Shown: positions 31,482 to 32,127 of the stretch, piece after piece
Layout of the letters: each line of letters opens with the position of its first letter
How positions within the stretch are numbered: the stretch's first letter is position 1
Assembly (NCBI GenBank): GCA_964422365.1
Contig: CAYRAV010000033.1
Span: 1 to 32,127 of the forward strand
DNA from: CAYRAV01 sp964422365
Lineage (GTDB): Bacteria > Bacillota > Clostridia > Lachnospirales > Lachnospiraceae
Reading direction: 5' to 3'
DNA: 32,127 nt
Made by a program: the position numbers and the translations under genes
Notes under the pieces: model-generated
Seen by the model: only the letters and a program-made list of their open reading frames with translations
Told to the model about the DNA's origin: nothing
Database searches by the model: none

Positions 31482-32127
31482 TTTATGAGAATGAAGATAC
31501 TGGCAGGGAAAAGATACTTATTGTGGATGATGTAGAAACAAATAGAGTTATCCTGGAAGAAATTATAAAAAATATGGGGTATCAGCCTTTTTTGGCAGAA
31601 AATGGAGAACTTGCACTGAAAATGGTTCAGGAGTGCTGGCCGCAGTTGATTTTAACTGATATCTCCATGCCTGGAATGGATGGCTATGAGTTGTGCAGAA
31701 TTTTAAAAGGAAATGAGGAGACAAGAAATATTCCAATTGTCTTTATTTCAGCGTTTGATGATCCGAAAGATATTATAGAAGGTTTTTTGCTTGGGGGTGA
31801 GGATTATATTACAAAACCATTTATTTCAGAAGTAGTGCAGGCACGTGTGGGAGTGCATCTTCGTTTGTATGAAGCGAACAGGGAGCTTATAGAAATGAAT
31901 AGACGATTGCAGATTTCTGTTAATGAGCAGTTAAAACAGATGGAATTAGAGAAGAAGAATGTCTTGTATGCTTTGGCGAATATTGCAGCACAGAATTCTA
32001 GTTATGGAAAGGAATATATGGAGCGGTTAAGCCGTAACTGTAAAATACTGGCACAGGGCATGCAGCTTTCTCCTTTGTTTGAAGATAAGATTTCAGATAC
32101 TTATGTTGATACAATAGAATTGGCAGC
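31478..32127 (+). CDS. Response regulator with probable HD-GYP output (partial)
   Basis: The 216 codons visible run off the window end. The receiver (about 11-130) has Asp17-Asp18, phosphoacceptor Asp61 (LILTDISMPGMDG) and Lys in DYITKPF. A coiled-coil helix (EANRELIEMNRRLQ) leads to a segment (NVLYALANIAAQNSSYGKEY) spaced like the start of an HD-GYP domain; the HD residues would be beyond the edge. CGGAGG seven bases before the ATG is the ribosome binding site. The ATGA overlap with the kinase upstream indicates the cognate pair; together with the gene at 28800 there are two receiver-phosphodiesterase candidates for one kinase. Confidence 0.85.
   Translation, partial: MIYENEDTGREKILIVDDVETNRVILEEIIKNMGYQPFLAENGELALKMVQECWPQLILTDISMPGMDGYELCRILKGNEETRNIPIVFISAFDDPKDIIEGFLLGGEDYITKPFISEVVQARVGVHLRLYEANRELIEMNRRLQISVNEQLKQMELEKKNVLYALANIAAQNSSYGKEYMERLSRNCKILAQGMQLSPLFEDKISDTYVDTIELA

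Overview
The window comes from an AT-rich, motile, anaerobic Gram-positive bacterium, most likely a member of the Clostridia close to the Lachnospiraceae; the genus is not resolved. The evidence is the Bacillus/Clostridia gene order mreB/mbl - flgF-like - flgG - flgJ-like, a TM1266-family regulator next to hydG ([FeFe]-hydrogenase maturation), strong AGGAGG-type ribosome binding sites, a Spo0A-type DNA-binding domain, and secreted proteins with Ig-like, LRR, SH3b and NlpC/P60 domains but no outer-membrane genes. No rRNA, tRNA, CRISPR array, prophage or intact insertion sequence was seen.

Layout. Positions 1-2450 are accessory: a small unknown gene, then an AAA-family ATPase with a TOPRIM-like partner, which looks like a defence-type two-gene cassette. 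The ATPase is intact. The partner is broken: its original start and stop lie in one frame and its middle in another. An unusual pair of CGGAATTCCG palindromes lies upstream of and over the cassette promoter. Positions 2513-5000 carry a minus-strand two-component system in which an AgrC-like kinase is paired with a response regulator ending in a Spo0A-type domain. Positions 5392-6813 encode a secreted Ig-like/LRR protein with near-identical 36-bp repeats. Positions 7345-9590 hold small acidic proteins of unknown function around a beta-carbonic anhydrase. Positions 9996-12041 are the TM1266 regulator and hydG, and 12438-14098 are lineage-specific unknowns, including a 52-codon Cys/Arg-rich ORF.

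The core block runs from 14603 to 23455 on the plus strand: mreB/mbl, two flagellar rod/hook-type genes, a rod-binding protein, a terminator, recD2, a sugar nucleotidyltransferase, comF, a TIGR03826/YvyF flagellar-operon protein, a CheX-like phosphatase and a CheY-like receiver. It links cell shape, flagellar assembly and chemotactic signalling. After it come cvfB (minus), ridA plus a CPBP membrane protease, a small YjfB-family protein (minus), and a secreted SH3b-NlpC/P60 cell-wall hydrolase behind a consensus promoter. The window ends in a signalling cluster: an HD-GYP response regulator, a PAS histidine kinase with a C-terminal helical tail that may be a dead HPt domain, and a second receiver protein that runs off the end.

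Intergenic regions are rich in dispersed palindromic repeats. A 20-mer, CTAGAGTGTGTTTGAAAATT, occurs three times at 18/20 or better plus two exact 13-mers, each just downstream of a gene. A second 20-mer, TGTAACAGTTCAGCCATGCA, occurs twice, once as an arm of a ~115-bp palindrome. Functional calls rest on motif recognition by eye; no database search was run.
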